From NCBI GenBank assembly GCA_905197435.1, contig CAJJYX010000023.1, positions 1 through 26,041 on the forward strand: a DNA stretch of 26,041 nt, written 5' to 3'. Positions within the stretch are counted from its first letter, which is position 1. Each line of letters opens with the position of its first letter. The position numbers were made by a program, and so were the translations under genes. The notes under the pieces are model-generated. The model was not told where the DNA came from. It saw only the letters and a list, made by a program, of their open reading frames with translations, and ran no database searches. This DNA is from an uncultured Bacteroides sp. (lineage in GTDB: Bacteria > Bacteroidota > Bacteroidia > Bacteroidales > Bacteroidaceae). Below, in pieces: positions 15,970 through 24,879 of this stretch.

Positions 15970-15990
15970 ATTTGGAATAATATTCTAAAT
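15970..15990. promoter_or_regulatory. 21-bp near-perfect palindrome, candidate Lrp/AsnC operator
   Basis: The two 10-nt arms (ATTTGGAATA and TATTCTAAAT, centred on 15980) match at 9 of 10 positions. AT-rich palindromes of about 15 bp with this kind of centre are typical Lrp/AsnC sites. It sits in the 297-bp region shared by the divergent Cys/Met operon (which ends in lrp) and the acetyltransferase gene. Confidence 0.4.
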
Positions 15991-16076
15991 GCTAAAGGTG
16001 TAAGTATTTATCACCGGGAGATTATTCTTTAAAAGAGGGCTAATACAGTGTTATTTTCTATTTATCCCCATGTATA

Positions 16077-16107
16077 TTGGGCAATTTATTCGTCTGTTGT
16101 AACTTTG
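16077..16107 (+). promoter_or_regulatory. Promoter of the acetyltransferase gene
   Basis: TTG at 16077-16079, 20 nt, then TAACTTTG at 16100-16107, an exact TAnnTTTG. The ATG follows 50 nt later at 16157. Good match in sequence and spacing. Confidence 0.6.
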
Positions 16108-16156
16108 TCGCCATTAAACACCTTGTCGAATAACAGCCAAGGACAAAGAACATTTT

Positions 16157-16645
16157 ATGGCAACAGATAAAATTCACCCCCCTGTAAAAATCACCCGCTG
16201 GGACAGGAGGTATCGTGACGATTTCATACATTTGAACCGTGAATGGATTGAAAAGTTTTTCTGCCTGGAAGAATCCGACTTGAAAATATTAGGCGATCCC
16301 GAGGGAGAGATAATCCGTAAAGGCGGGGAGATATTCCTTGCGCTGGATGACGGAAAAGTAGTGGGATGTTGCGCATTGGTATACCACCCCGAAACCGGAC
16401 GGCATGAACTGGCCAAAATGGCGGTTTCCCCCACCGCGCAAGGAAGAGGAATCGGCTTCTTGCTGGGAACCGCCCTATTGGAGTATTCCCGTGAACATGG
16501 CATAACCGATATCTTTCTGGAAGCCAATACCAGGCTGGAAGCTTCCGTCAGGTTGTACTACAAGCTCGGTTTTCAGAAAGTAGAGGCAAAGAATCCCGCA
16601 TACAACAGATGCAACCTGTATATGGAAAAGATTCTGGAGCGTTGA
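16157..16645 (+). CDS. GNAT family N-acetyltransferase
   Basis: A 162-residue single-domain GNAT protein that transfers an acetyl group from acetyl-CoA to an amine; the substrate is unknown. The acetyl-CoA pyrophosphate loop is clear: ELAKMAVSPTAQGRGIG (motif A, Q95-G-R-G-I-G100), preceded by the strand VVGCCALVYHP. Motif B is ITDIFLEANTRLEASVRLYY followed by KLGFQKVE. No signal peptide. AAGGACAAAGAAC upstream of the ATG can serve as ribosome-binding region. The gene is divergent from the Cys/Met operon and shares its regulatory region, so a link to amino-acid metabolism is possible but not shown. It is followed by a long hairpin at 16703-16751. Confidence 0.93.
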   Translation: MATDKIHPPVKITRWDRRYRDDFIHLNREWIEKFFCLEESDLKILGDPEGEIIRKGGEIFLALDDGKVVGCCALVYHPETGRHELAKMAVSPTAQGRGIGFLLGTALLEYSREHGITDIFLEANTRLEASVRLYYKLGFQKVEAKNPAYNRCNLYMEKILER

Positions 16646-16702
16646 GGTTCAAATACAAAATCAGTCTTTAAAATATTGACTCACAAATATAAACGCTCCA
16701 TT

Positions 16703-16751
16703 CCGAATAAACAAATCCGTCCATTCTAAATGGATGGATTTGCTTATTCGG
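16703..16751. terminator. 23-bp hairpin between convergent genes, probable bidirectional transcription stop
   Basis: Arms 16703-16725 and 16729-16751 pair at 21 of 23 positions around a 3-nt loop. The two other positions are one G-U wobble and one mismatch in either RNA. It lies 57 bp after the acetyltransferase stop and 36 bp before the end of the convergent lipoprotein gene. Neither side has a proper T-run, so termination efficiency is uncertain. Confidence 0.5.
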
Positions 16752-16787
16752 AAGAAAGCCATTATCTTGGCAACCTAAAACAACCTA

Positions 16788-17720
16788 TTAATCAGTAAAT
16801 GCCTTTCTCAGTGTCCCCTGTATACGGTTACGGTTTGCTCCCTCCGCATAATCATACCAAAAAGTAAATGTACCATCATCATAGGTAGCCTCTCCTGCTA
16901 CTATTTGTATGCTATCCCAAGCCTCAACGGAGAATTTATTATCGCCTACCCGGACAAAATTAACACAGTATTTCTTGACTGCATCAAAATAATCCTTACC
17001 CGGATCCCATGAATTGCTATACTCCGCCAATGTCTCTTTATTCTTTTCATGAAAGAAACGAACAATATTTTCAGACACGGCAGTGAGTGCACGCTGAATG
17101 CTTACAGGAATAGCCAATCCCGTTTCTATCCATTCAATAGTACCATCAGGAAGAAGGTTCTCCTTTAAGGCTGTTTTGGAAGCATCCAAATGATAGCTTC
17201 CCGAATACGGGTTGGTCAATTTCAAAGTAAACATCAATTCCGATCCGTCGGTTGATATTTGATACTCGGACGTTGACTCTATGGAAAAACCTACAGCGTA
17301 CAACGAATCACAATGCAACGCCAACGTATTCAGATTTAACGGGAAGCGAGTGTAAAGTTCTCCTGTTTTAAGGGTAACCGACCATGAAGGAAGCTTAATC
17401 AGTTCCTGAGGCAATTGCTGATACTTCACCGGAGCATCGAGCATGTATTTACCATTATACCAATCAATAATCTCATCGTTACGCTTCAAGGTAACCTCTA
17501 CATCCCGGTCTACCTTCTGTGTCCCACTGGCCGATATCGACAAGAAAGCCTCTTGTTCGTTTCCATAAAGGACATTGTAAGAGACCACTTTGGAGTGTGC
17601 TCCGATGATGTATATATCCTTCTGATACTGTTCGGAGTCCATCGGGTCAACAACTTCGCAGGCAGCAAACAGCACCGTTGACAGCAGTGAAAATATAAAG
17701 TACAGTCTATTCTTTTTCAT
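16788..17720 (-). CDS. Surface or periplasmic lipoprotein with DUF1735/DUF4361-like domains
   Basis: A 310-residue lipoprotein, last gene of the four-gene uptake operon. Signal peptide with lipobox TVLFAAC (lipidated Cys21), followed by acidic EVVDPMD. The N-terminal part (about 35-150, YIIGAHSKVVSYNVLYGNEQ, VEVTLKRNDEIIDWYN) resembles DUF1735 proteins, in which a Bacteroides beta-sandwich is common. The C-terminal part (TNPYSGSYHLDASKTALKE through DDGTFTFWYDYAEGANRNRI) resembles DUF4361. Proteins in this position of susCD operons (SusE/SusF-like place) usually bind glycan at the cell surface. No catalytic residues are recognisable. It starts 22 bp after the SusD stop. Confidence 0.8.
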   Translation of the reverse strand: MKKNRLYFIFSLLSTVLFAACEVVDPMDSEQYQKDIYIIGAHSKVVSYNVLYGNEQEAFLSISASGTQKVDRDVEVTLKRNDEIIDWYNGKYMLDAPVKYQQLPQELIKLPSWSVTLKTGELYTRFPLNLNTLALHCDSLYAVGFSIESTSEYQISTDGSELMFTLKLTNPYSGSYHLDASKTALKENLLPDGTIEWIETGLAIPVSIQRALTAVSENIVRFFHEKNKETLAEYSNSWDPGKDYFDAVKKYCVNFVRVGDNKFSVEAWDSIQIVAGEATYDDGTFTFWYDYAEGANRNRIQGTLRKAFTD

Positions 17721-17742
17721 AATCTTTTCGTATTTACAAAGT

Positions 17743-19716
17743 TTACCATCCAGGATTCTGGACTAACTTGCGGTTCTTATTCATTGACGATTTGGGTATA
17801 GGCCAGAAATAGTTCTTATAATCAAAATATCTACGAGCCTTGTCATCATTCAGAGTCGTGATTGTATGGAACGCTTCACGCTCACTCTTTTTAGCTTTAA
17901 TATTCATTCCTTGCACAGGTCTGCCATAAGCATACTGGGCATCTCCCCACCGGCGAATATCATGGTAACGAAGCCCTCCTTCGCATACAAATTCCAAACG
18001 ACGTTCGTGTTTAATCAGTTCACGCATGTCCTCGCGAGAAGGTAGTGAGGTCAGTCCCGGTAATCCTGCCCGATAACGAATTTGGTTAAAGGCATCCAAT
18101 ATCTCGTCTTCGTCCCGTCCGTTTACTGTAATATCACCTTCGGTATAAGTCCCGTCGAGTTCATTCAGTGCCTCAGCATAGGTTAGCAGAATCTCCGCAT
18201 AACGATAAACAGGAAATGATTTCGGTTTTAAAGAACCTTTCAGATTATCTTCTACATGAACATACTTCTTACAAGTATAGCCCGAGTGATTATAGTCTAC
18301 TGCAAAATTGGCAGGAGGTCCTGCATTACCATCTACGTAGTATTGCACTTCTACGTTTCGCAACGTGTTATCACTGCCTGTATACGAAGTTCCCGGCCAT
18401 AGGCAGTGATTGAATCCGATAGATACATAGAAACGCATTTCACGGTTGTCATACATTTTTGCCGCATTTCCCTTTAAGGTGTAACCCGAGAATTTCTTGT
18501 CCGCACCTATTGCTTCCCAATGCTTCTCGGGAAGAGAATAACTACTGCCATCTGCCATATAAAAAGCATCGACTACATCCTGTGTCAGGTTCAATCCATT
18601 CATACCACCCATCAATGCGGGCATAGCTATTCCGGCAGGGGTATCTTTACCGGTTTGCGTGGGGCGGCATGAGTAAATGATTTCTTCATTCACCTCAGCG
18701 GGAATATCTCCATTAAACACCTCGGCATAAGAGCGGAACGGATCTATCTCCAAGGGGTCAAACTGTGATATAGGACGAGCCGCATATGCTTTTAATGCCG
18801 CTTCGGACAACTGGCCTGTATCCGATTTTCTTTTTGATGTATAAAGCTGATACAATTCAGTATTCATCACTCGCTTGGCTGCTATCGCCGCTTTTCCCCA
18901 CTTCTGATTATCTTTAGTCTGGCTGATAAAGTGGGCGCCGTCACTTTTGCGCACCCAGTCGGAATAATAGCCGCCACTGCCCCCGTTAAACCAAGGACTG
19001 GCTGCATAAAGCAGTACACGCGACAGTGTAGCCAAAGCCGCTCCCCGTGTAGGTATCAGTATTTCATCCGAAGGTCTCGTACTATACAAATACTCCGTTG
19101 CCTTTTCCAGATTCTGACAGATATACTCTACACACTCATCGTAGGTGGCACGTTCCAATGACATAGACTCCACGCTGGCATCAACCTCAAATGCTTCATC
19201 GGGTGTAATGGGCACAGGGCCATATTGCAACAATAACTGAAAGTAATAGTAGCCTCTCAGGAAATAACATCTTCCCATGAAGTCTCTTCTATCCAAATCG
19301 GAGATATCCTCTACCTCATTGATACGGTTCAAGACAATACTTGCCTTTCTTATTCCGGTATAATACCGGGGATAATTAAAGAACATTTCTTCATAGAAAG
19401 GAGTAATCTCATCGAGCAGGAACTTAATACTTGCATGACGGGCATCGCTGAAAGAGGTAAAATTCTCATCGGATGCTCCCTGGAAAGGAACTGACGGAAC
19501 CGTCCACATATTGCCTTCGTTGGGCAAATAACTTGCGGCACCATTTATATACTGTCTTACCTGTTCTTTTCTTTTAAATATGGAATCAAGCTGGGTAGTC
19601 TGTTTAAAGTAATCGTCTACATCCAGATAATTACTGCACGAAAACAGTGTCATGCCAAACAAACCGATGCACAGAATCCTCAGTGTCGTATATATGTTAT
19701 TAATATATGTTTTCAT
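17743..19716 (-). CDS. SusD/RagB-type outer-membrane lipoprotein
   Basis: A 657-residue glycan-binding lipoprotein that caps the SusC channel encoded just upstream (11 bp gap). Signal peptide with lipobox MTLFSC (Cys27), followed by the typical SNYLDVDDYFKQTTQLDSIF. TPR-like helices of the SusD fold are visible (FMGRCYFLRGYYYFQLLLQYG with PVPITPDEAF). The C-terminal SusD signatures are YAEILLTYAEALNELDG, RYRAGLPGL, LIKHERRLEFVCEGGLRYHDIRRWG and the end KLVQNPGW. It is on the long side for the family (usually 500-600), with extra sequence in the middle (about 280-470). The substrate is not deducible. Confidence 0.96.
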   Translation of the reverse strand: MKTYINNIYTTLRILCIGLFGMTLFSCSNYLDVDDYFKQTTQLDSIFKRKEQVRQYINGAASYLPNEGNMWTVPSVPFQGASDENFTSFSDARHASIKFLLDEITPFYEEMFFNYPRYYTGIRKASIVLNRINEVEDISDLDRRDFMGRCYFLRGYYYFQLLLQYGPVPITPDEAFEVDASVESMSLERATYDECVEYICQNLEKATEYLYSTRPSDEILIPTRGAALATLSRVLLYAASPWFNGGSGGYYSDWVRKSDGAHFISQTKDNQKWGKAAIAAKRVMNTELYQLYTSKRKSDTGQLSEAALKAYAARPISQFDPLEIDPFRSYAEVFNGDIPAEVNEEIIYSCRPTQTGKDTPAGIAMPALMGGMNGLNLTQDVVDAFYMADGSSYSLPEKHWEAIGADKKFSGYTLKGNAAKMYDNREMRFYVSIGFNHCLWPGTSYTGSDNTLRNVEVQYYVDGNAGPPANFAVDYNHSGYTCKKYVHVEDNLKGSLKPKSFPVYRYAEILLTYAEALNELDGTYTEGDITVNGRDEDEILDAFNQIRYRAGLPGLTSLPSREDMRELIKHERRLEFVCEGGLRYHDIRRWGDAQYAYGRPVQGMNIKAKKSEREAFHTITTLNDDKARRYFDYKNYFWPIPKSSMNKNRKLVQNPGW

Positions 19717-19727
19717 CTTTATCTTCT

Positions 19728-22700
19728 TTAGAATGTTACAAATAGTTGAACGGTGTATTTACGTTGCAATGGATATACCGCACCATTGTCCGAAGCCTGT
19801 GCCGGATCCCATAGTTTCACTTTATCCCATACATGCAGGTTTTCGCCAATCAAACTAAGTGTTACAGAGTTAAATACTTTTGTTTTACGCATCCATTTCT
19901 CAGGAAAACGATAAGAGAGTTCTACATTCTTCAGACGTACATAACTACCATCAGACAGCCAGTGTGTAGATGCACGGTTATTGTTCTTATTCTCTCCATA
20001 AGTCAGACGTGGGAAACGCGCATTAGGATTTTCGGTAGCAGGATCGCCCGAATACCAAGAGGGTGTCCAACGATTGGACTGGTTGGTCAATATAGAGAGT
20101 ACATTACCGGTCGATTCTCCTGCAAACGGATAGTAACCATTTCCACCCATAAAATATTGTACGTCATTCACACCTTCAAACAATGCATTGATACGGAAAT
20201 TCTTGTAACTCACCTCAAAAGCAAGTCCATACTGTATTTGTGGAATATTGGAGTATGAAAGAGGAACAATATCATCATCGTCAATCACACCATCCCCATT
20301 CACGTCCTTATACTTGATGTCACCCGGCATTACATTATCCATAAAAGTCTGCTTGGCACTACTCGTGATATCAGCCTCGTCGCGGAAAAGCCCTTCGGAT
20401 ATCAATCCGCGAAGCACACCATAAGGAGAACCACTATACGATTGATATGGATAGTTCACATTAGACTGTTCCCAGTAATCTACTTTGTTTCTTGCCAATG
20501 TAAAATTACCACGCAAGGTAATGCTGAGATCCTTAGTGAAGGATTGGGTAAATGAAGCATTTCCATCAAATCCCCAGGAAGTCATCGCACCAATATTGGC
20601 GTAGGGAAGAGTGGAGTTCAAGCCCGATTCATTGGGAACGCTTTCACGCTTTTGAAAGACACCGGTAGTCTTGTTGCGGAAAAAGTCCACTGTGAAGTCA
20701 ACTTTATTATCAAACAGTTTTCCATCAATGCCAATGTCGAGTTTAGTAGTAGTTTCCCACTCCATATCAGTAGAACCGACTTGAGTTTCACCAATTGCCG
20801 GTCCGCCCCAAATGCCTGATCCAATGCCACCTACTATAGTCAGATATGGAAAACGCACATCTTTCAGACGGTCATTACCGACCTGCCCGTAAGAACCGCG
20901 AAACTTCAGGTAACTAATAAATGGCACTGCTTTCTGAAAAAATTCATATTGCGAAGGAATCCATCCCAAAGCTATTGATGGGAACAAGCCATAGCGTTGC
21001 CCTTTATTGAAGTTCTCCGAACCCGTATAGCCTACATTACCTTCTATCATATAGGTATCTTTAAATGAATAAGTACCTCTGGCCGAATAAGCCTGATAGC
21101 GCTTGGGTACTACCGAGAACACGTCATTACCCCAACCACTGTTTTTGGTTTCCTGGCAATAGTAGTGCAGCAATCCCGTCACACGGTGATCTTTATTGAA
21201 TACACGCTCATAATTACCTTGTAATTCAAAATAATATTGGCGGTCTGATGAAGAAAACTGTTCTGATTTCAAATCCACCTTCTCCACCTTCCGTTGGGTG
21301 CGCAAAGTACCGTCAGTATAACGTCCGTCCTTGGGATTGGCAAAATAAAGGTCGGGAGTAATCTTATTCGATATTGTATGGCTACCGTTGGTTGCCAATG
21401 AGAATAATCCCTGTACCGACAGTCCTTTTACCAACATGCCTAAATCTTGTTTTAACGTAACGTTTGACTTGGCACTGTATCGTTCGATGGCTTTGTAGCC
21501 GGTATAGTTCAATTGTACATAGGGTGACATCTGGTCACCGTTCACTCCGTAAGAAGGCAATTCACCGTTAGAATAACGCACCGGAACCATTGTAGCCGGC
21601 AGATTGGCCTGTGCCGTCCATAATGCAGTATTATCATCACCAAATCCGGGAGCATTTTGATTCACAAAAACAGTCTCAAGATTAAGAGAGAGCAATGTAG
21701 TACGGGTAATATTGGCATCTACATTGGCACGGAAGTTATACTTGTTATAATCTACATTGGCACTATAAGGTGAGTCTTTATCTTGCTTAAATAATGCTTC
21801 ATTGCTCTGAACGCCCAAACTTACGTAGTAGCGCGCATTCTCACCTCCACCCGACAGACTAAAGTGGTGTTGTGTATTCCATACATGATCTTTCAGAATG
21901 ACATCCCTCCAGTTTACATTAGGATACAAGTCGGGATCGAGTCCTGTTCTGAACAGTTGAAGTTCGGTAGGAGTATACAAAGCATTATTGCCTCTCACGG
22001 CTCTGGCTTCATTTGCCAGTGTGGCATACTGAAAAGCATCTGCATATTCGGGCATGCGCGGAGAATAAGAGTAGGTCATATTGCCCTTATAGTTTATCTG
22101 CAATTTGCCTGCTTTTCCCCGTTTGGTAGTCACCACAACTACACCGTTTGCACCACGCGTACCATACACCGCCGTTGCCGAAGCATCTTTCAATACAGAG
22201 AAACTTTCAATATCAGCCGGATCAAGATCGTTCAGATTTCCTTCGATACCATCAATCAGGATAAGTGCTCCCTGGCTGGCACCGAAAGTACTGATACCGC
22301 GTACCCAGAATTCAGAAAAGTCATTTCCCGGCTCACCGCTACGAGTCACTGAAATGATACCCGGTACCCTTGCACCGAGCATATTAGAAACCGAAGTGGC
22401 GGGTACTTGCAATTCTTGTGTTTCTACATTGGTGATGGCTCCTACCACGGACACCTTTCGTTGTGAACCACGCCCTGTAATCACCACCTCTTCCAACTCA
22501 CTTACATCGGGAGTCATACCGATTCTTTCCTTTTCCTTGTCTACGGTATATCTGTTTTCAAGTGTTTTGTATCCCATATAAGAGAATACGACAACAGCCC
22601 CTTTGGGGACGCTGTTCAATCGGAATCGTCCATCCAAGTCAGTTATTGCAAATATGTTAGAGCCTTTCACCATAACATTCACCCCAATCAATGTTTCTCC

Positions 22701-22802
22701 ATTTTCATCCATTACAACACCCGCGACTTTAACCGTATTGGTTTGCGAAAGCGCCGGGCTCGATAGACAAAAAGTAAGCAATAATAAATATATGTATTTC
22801 AT
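19728..22802 (-). CDS. SusC/RagA-type TonB-dependent outer-membrane receptor
   Basis: A complete 1024-residue receptor. Signal peptide MKYIYLLLLTFCLSSPALSQ. Carboxypeptidase-regulatory-like domain about 22-100 (VAGVVMDENGETLIGVNVMV, TDLDGRF). Plug domain with EEVVITGRGSQRKVSVVGAI, FWVRGISTFGASQGALILID and VLKDASATAVYGTRGANGV, then the 22-strand barrel to the terminal aromatic YTVQLFVTF. Barrel signatures include YLKFRGSYGQVGND and GDIKYKDVNGDGVIDDDD, a calcium-binding-like loop common in the family. It pairs with the SusD 11 bp downstream and follows the TIG/NHL-like lipoprotein by 19 bp. No regulator for this operon is in the window. Confidence 0.97.
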   Translation of the reverse strand: MKYIYLLLLTFCLSSPALSQTNTVKVAGVVMDENGETLIGVNVMVKGSNIFAITDLDGRFRLNSVPKGAVVVFSYMGYKTLENRYTVDKEKERIGMTPDVSELEEVVITGRGSQRKVSVVGAITNVETQELQVPATSVSNMLGARVPGIISVTRSGEPGNDFSEFWVRGISTFGASQGALILIDGIEGNLNDLDPADIESFSVLKDASATAVYGTRGANGVVVVTTKRGKAGKLQINYKGNMTYSYSPRMPEYADAFQYATLANEARAVRGNNALYTPTELQLFRTGLDPDLYPNVNWRDVILKDHVWNTQHHFSLSGGGENARYYVSLGVQSNEALFKQDKDSPYSANVDYNKYNFRANVDANITRTTLLSLNLETVFVNQNAPGFGDDNTALWTAQANLPATMVPVRYSNGELPSYGVNGDQMSPYVQLNYTGYKAIERYSAKSNVTLKQDLGMLVKGLSVQGLFSLATNGSHTISNKITPDLYFANPKDGRYTDGTLRTQRKVEKVDLKSEQFSSSDRQYYFELQGNYERVFNKDHRVTGLLHYYCQETKNSGWGNDVFSVVPKRYQAYSARGTYSFKDTYMIEGNVGYTGSENFNKGQRYGLFPSIALGWIPSQYEFFQKAVPFISYLKFRGSYGQVGNDRLKDVRFPYLTIVGGIGSGIWGGPAIGETQVGSTDMEWETTTKLDIGIDGKLFDNKVDFTVDFFRNKTTGVFQKRESVPNESGLNSTLPYANIGAMTSWGFDGNASFTQSFTKDLSITLRGNFTLARNKVDYWEQSNVNYPYQSYSGSPYGVLRGLISEGLFRDEADITSSAKQTFMDNVMPGDIKYKDVNGDGVIDDDDIVPLSYSNIPQIQYGLAFEVSYKNFRINALFEGVNDVQYFMGGNGYYPFAGESTGNVLSILTNQSNRWTPSWYSGDPATENPNARFPRLTYGENKNNNRASTHWLSDGSYVRLKNVELSYRFPEKWMRKTKVFNSVTLSLIGENLHVWDKVKLWDPAQASDNGAVYPLQRKYTVQLFVTF

Positions 22803-22821
22803 GTTTACGCAGAATTAAAGG

Positions 22822-24210
22822 TTATTCAATTGAATATTTTCTGATTGTAGACTCCCACCACTCAGTAATAAAGAAGTTGCCTTCTCCATCGTAAGAGATA
22901 TCTTGAGGCTCAAGAAAAACAGCTTCAGCCGGATCTCCATTTACTTGTGGTTCTCCGATACCCAATGTTCCGGCAATGGTTGATACATAGCCATCGATTC
23001 CTGAAATCTTACGAATAACGTCGGCACCTGAACCTTCGCAAACATAGAGGTTACCTTCCTCATCCATACACATACCCATTGGTCTTTTAAATCTGGCATC
23101 TTTAAGATCACCATCAATAACAGCACTTCCCGAAGGACTTCCCGCATAAAGTTCAGACTGAACACCATCGCTCCAGTCTGCGCCAGTTTTACTTATTTTA
23201 TAGATGCTGTAAGAGTCGAATAAAGAAACATAAAAACAGTCTTTAGTGTGGTCATAGACCATATATCCGGCAAAGGCGTTCACCGGCATATCCAAAGTTT
23301 CATCCGCCAGTATCTCTGTTACTTCTGTGTTTACGTTATAACGTCCGAATGTCTGGTTCTTATGGCAAAAGTATAGCCATTCCTGATTAGGATCATGAGC
23401 TTCGTCCATCATTACTAATGACCGAATGCGGTCACAACAGGTAGTGTATTTAGGAACTATAATTTCTCCCATAGCATAAGGCGTCCAACCGACTTCCTTC
23501 CTGTACTGATAAACCGTATGTGGTGGGTTCAAAGGTGTTGCATACACCACTGTCTTCGCCTCATTAATAGCAGGTTTTCCTAAGTAGACTCCACTCTGCA
23601 CCGTAATTACTTTATCATCATTCACCGAAATCATACGCACATTGTTGGCTTTGTCTTCGTAATAACCAAAAGTCATTATCTGATTGTCACCCAAGGCAAC
23701 AATTCCATGTATTTTCCAAAAGTTGGACTCGGATAATGTACCATCGTTATATTTCGCACCTGAGCCGTCGCGTTTACCTGCCCCGGCTACCCAGGACACA
23801 CTGGCAGCAGCCATATATTGAAAATATTCAGAAGCTACAGCTTCTTTTTCATCAGCAACTCTTACCTTAATCCGGCTTCGTCCATCACTTTGCCTGGGGG
23901 CAAGACAATAAATAGAAGTACCGTTAACACTAATAACCTGGGCTTCTTTATCTGAATAACCGTCATCAAAGAAAACCCTCACATTCGATGGGTCATTGCC
24001 AAAATTCTGACCCGAAATAATTACTTTCTCTCGTATTTTCCCTTTTTCAGGAATAAATTCTGTTACCTCCACCGGCAAAGCCGGATCATAGGGTACGCCA
24101 CCACTCTGGTCTTTTCGATAGGTATAAGTTTCATCCTTACAACTAAAGCAAAAAACTAAAAATCCCAGTAGCAAGAAACTCAAAGGAAATAGCATTTTTC
24201 TGTTTTTCAT
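22822..24210 (-). CDS. Surface lipoprotein with TIG/IPT domain and NHL-like propeller
   Basis: A 462-residue lipoprotein, first gene of the four-gene uptake operon. Signal peptide with lipobox FCFSC (Cys24) followed by K-D-E, which fits the K-(D/E)2 surface-export signal described for Bacteroidota lipoproteins, so it is probably outside the cell. An IPT/TIG Ig-like domain spans about 48-135 (VTEFIPEKGKIREKVIISG, NFGNDPSNVRVFFDD). The rest is a six-bladed NHL-like propeller: FKRPMGMCMDEEGNLYVCEG, DVIRKISGIDGYVSTIAG, FLEPQDISYDGEGNFFITEW. Such TIG-NHL proteins occur next to SusC/SusD pairs and probably bind glycan. No catalytic motif was seen. The leader before it is long (about 130 nt from the nearest -7-like box). 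Confidence 0.88.
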   Translation of the reverse strand: MKNRKMLFPLSFLLLGFLVFCFSCKDETYTYRKDQSGGVPYDPALPVEVTEFIPEKGKIREKVIISGQNFGNDPSNVRVFFDDGYSDKEAQVISVNGTSIYCLAPRQSDGRSRIKVRVADEKEAVASEYFQYMAAASVSWVAGAGKRDGSGAKYNDGTLSESNFWKIHGIVALGDNQIMTFGYYEDKANNVRMISVNDDKVITVQSGVYLGKPAINEAKTVVYATPLNPPHTVYQYRKEVGWTPYAMGEIIVPKYTTCCDRIRSLVMMDEAHDPNQEWLYFCHKNQTFGRYNVNTEVTEILADETLDMPVNAFAGYMVYDHTKDCFYVSLFDSYSIYKISKTGADWSDGVQSELYAGSPSGSAVIDGDLKDARFKRPMGMCMDEEGNLYVCEGSGADVIRKISGIDGYVSTIAGTLGIGEPQVNGDPAEAVFLEPQDISYDGEGNFFITEWWESTIRKYSIE

Positions 24211-24569
24211 AATAGACTCTCTAATTAAATTTGTTCTTCATAATCATAACTGGCTTTTCTAAACCATACTCTCATCTTAAAAGGGGCTGACTTCATATTA
24301 CCATAAGCATGTTATTTAAGTTTTTTTTATATTTCGGCCGTAAACTTATAAAACATCACAGTATATTATCACATCAAAACATGCAAAGAATGTATATGAA
24401 TCAATCAGATAAAAGGTATAAGCATATATTGACCATTTAATTTCAATTAATGACGAGTTTTTAGTAGATAACGATGATTATCCTATTGTTTCACAACTGA
24501 AAGCCCGGCACAAAAACAGGTCAAGGGAATTTGAAGGGTATCGTGACAAGACAGCGGGCAAGTACCGAA

Positions 24570-24818
24570 AGCGCCCGGCATAAGATACAAAAATGTGAAG
24601 GCTATTCTTTGTGTGGCAGTTACTTTAAAGCACGGGAAAGATTGGTATCAGAAGAAGACACCAGGCATAGGGAAAGGTGATACATAGAACCGGAAGCTGT
24701 TTTTTGAACAGATGAAATACAACATAGCATACAGAAACTTCCGGCATGTGGGAGAAGACGATGTTATAATGGACTTTGTTTTCTTTGCTATAGCTTTTAT
24801 ATGAAAAAACTAAAAAAG
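24570..24818 (+). pseudogene. Decayed C-terminal remnant of an IS1182-type transposase
   Basis: Three reading frames together give the tail of an IS1182/IS5-like transposase. Frame one has KCEGYSLCGSYFKARERL (24591-24644), the Cys-rich spacer typical of that family, then TRHRER and an in-frame TGA (24678-24680). The same frame continues as YIEPEAVF (24681-24704). After a one-base frameshift in a run of six Ts it goes on as EQMKYNIAYRNFRHVGEDDV and IMDFVFFAIAFI (to 24801). After a further shift MKKLKKRLC follows. The family tail usually reads like 'EPVFGQMKYNMGYRRFRHFGKDKVTMDFAFFAIAFN', which fits. The N-terminal and catalytic parts are gone, so it is inactive. Confidence 0.65.
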
Positions 24819-24851
24819 AGGTTGTGCCAACATTTTTTGGCACAACCTCTT
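24816..24851 (-). terminator. Rho-independent terminator of the right-edge SusD gene
   Basis: 15-bp perfect stem (AAGAGGTTGTGCCAA at 24816-24830 with TTGGCACAACCTCTT at 24837-24851) around a 6-nt loop. Read on the minus strand it is followed by a run of Ts (TTTTTTAG), and it lies 29 bp after the SusD stop. It may instead or also be the end of the decayed insertion sequence, since the transposase remnant stops here. Confidence 0.8.
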
Positions 24852-24879
24852 CCTACAATAATACCTATTGGAAAATAAA

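Larger units (their letters stand above)
24211..24879. other. 670-bp intergenic region: operon leader, transposase remnant, terminator
   Basis: Between the SusD tail on the right and the TIG/NHL-like gene on the left, both minus strand. From right to left: a terminator hairpin (24816-24851), a decayed transposase tail (about 24570-24818) and an AT-rich leader (24211-24480). The leader holds TAAGTTTA on the minus strand at 24348-24341 (one base off TAnnTTTG) as a possible -7 box. No intact gene found. Confidence 0.7.

Noticed and set aside
7953..24348. Shared TTTACGGCCG after two -7-like boxes (7957-7966 and, minus strand, 24345-24336)
   Set aside because: Only two copies far apart; probably the common base preference around Bacteroides start sites or chance.
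24625..24843. 72-residue minus-strand frame
   Set aside because: It overlaps the transposase remnant and the terminator hairpin on the opposite strand and has no family likeness.
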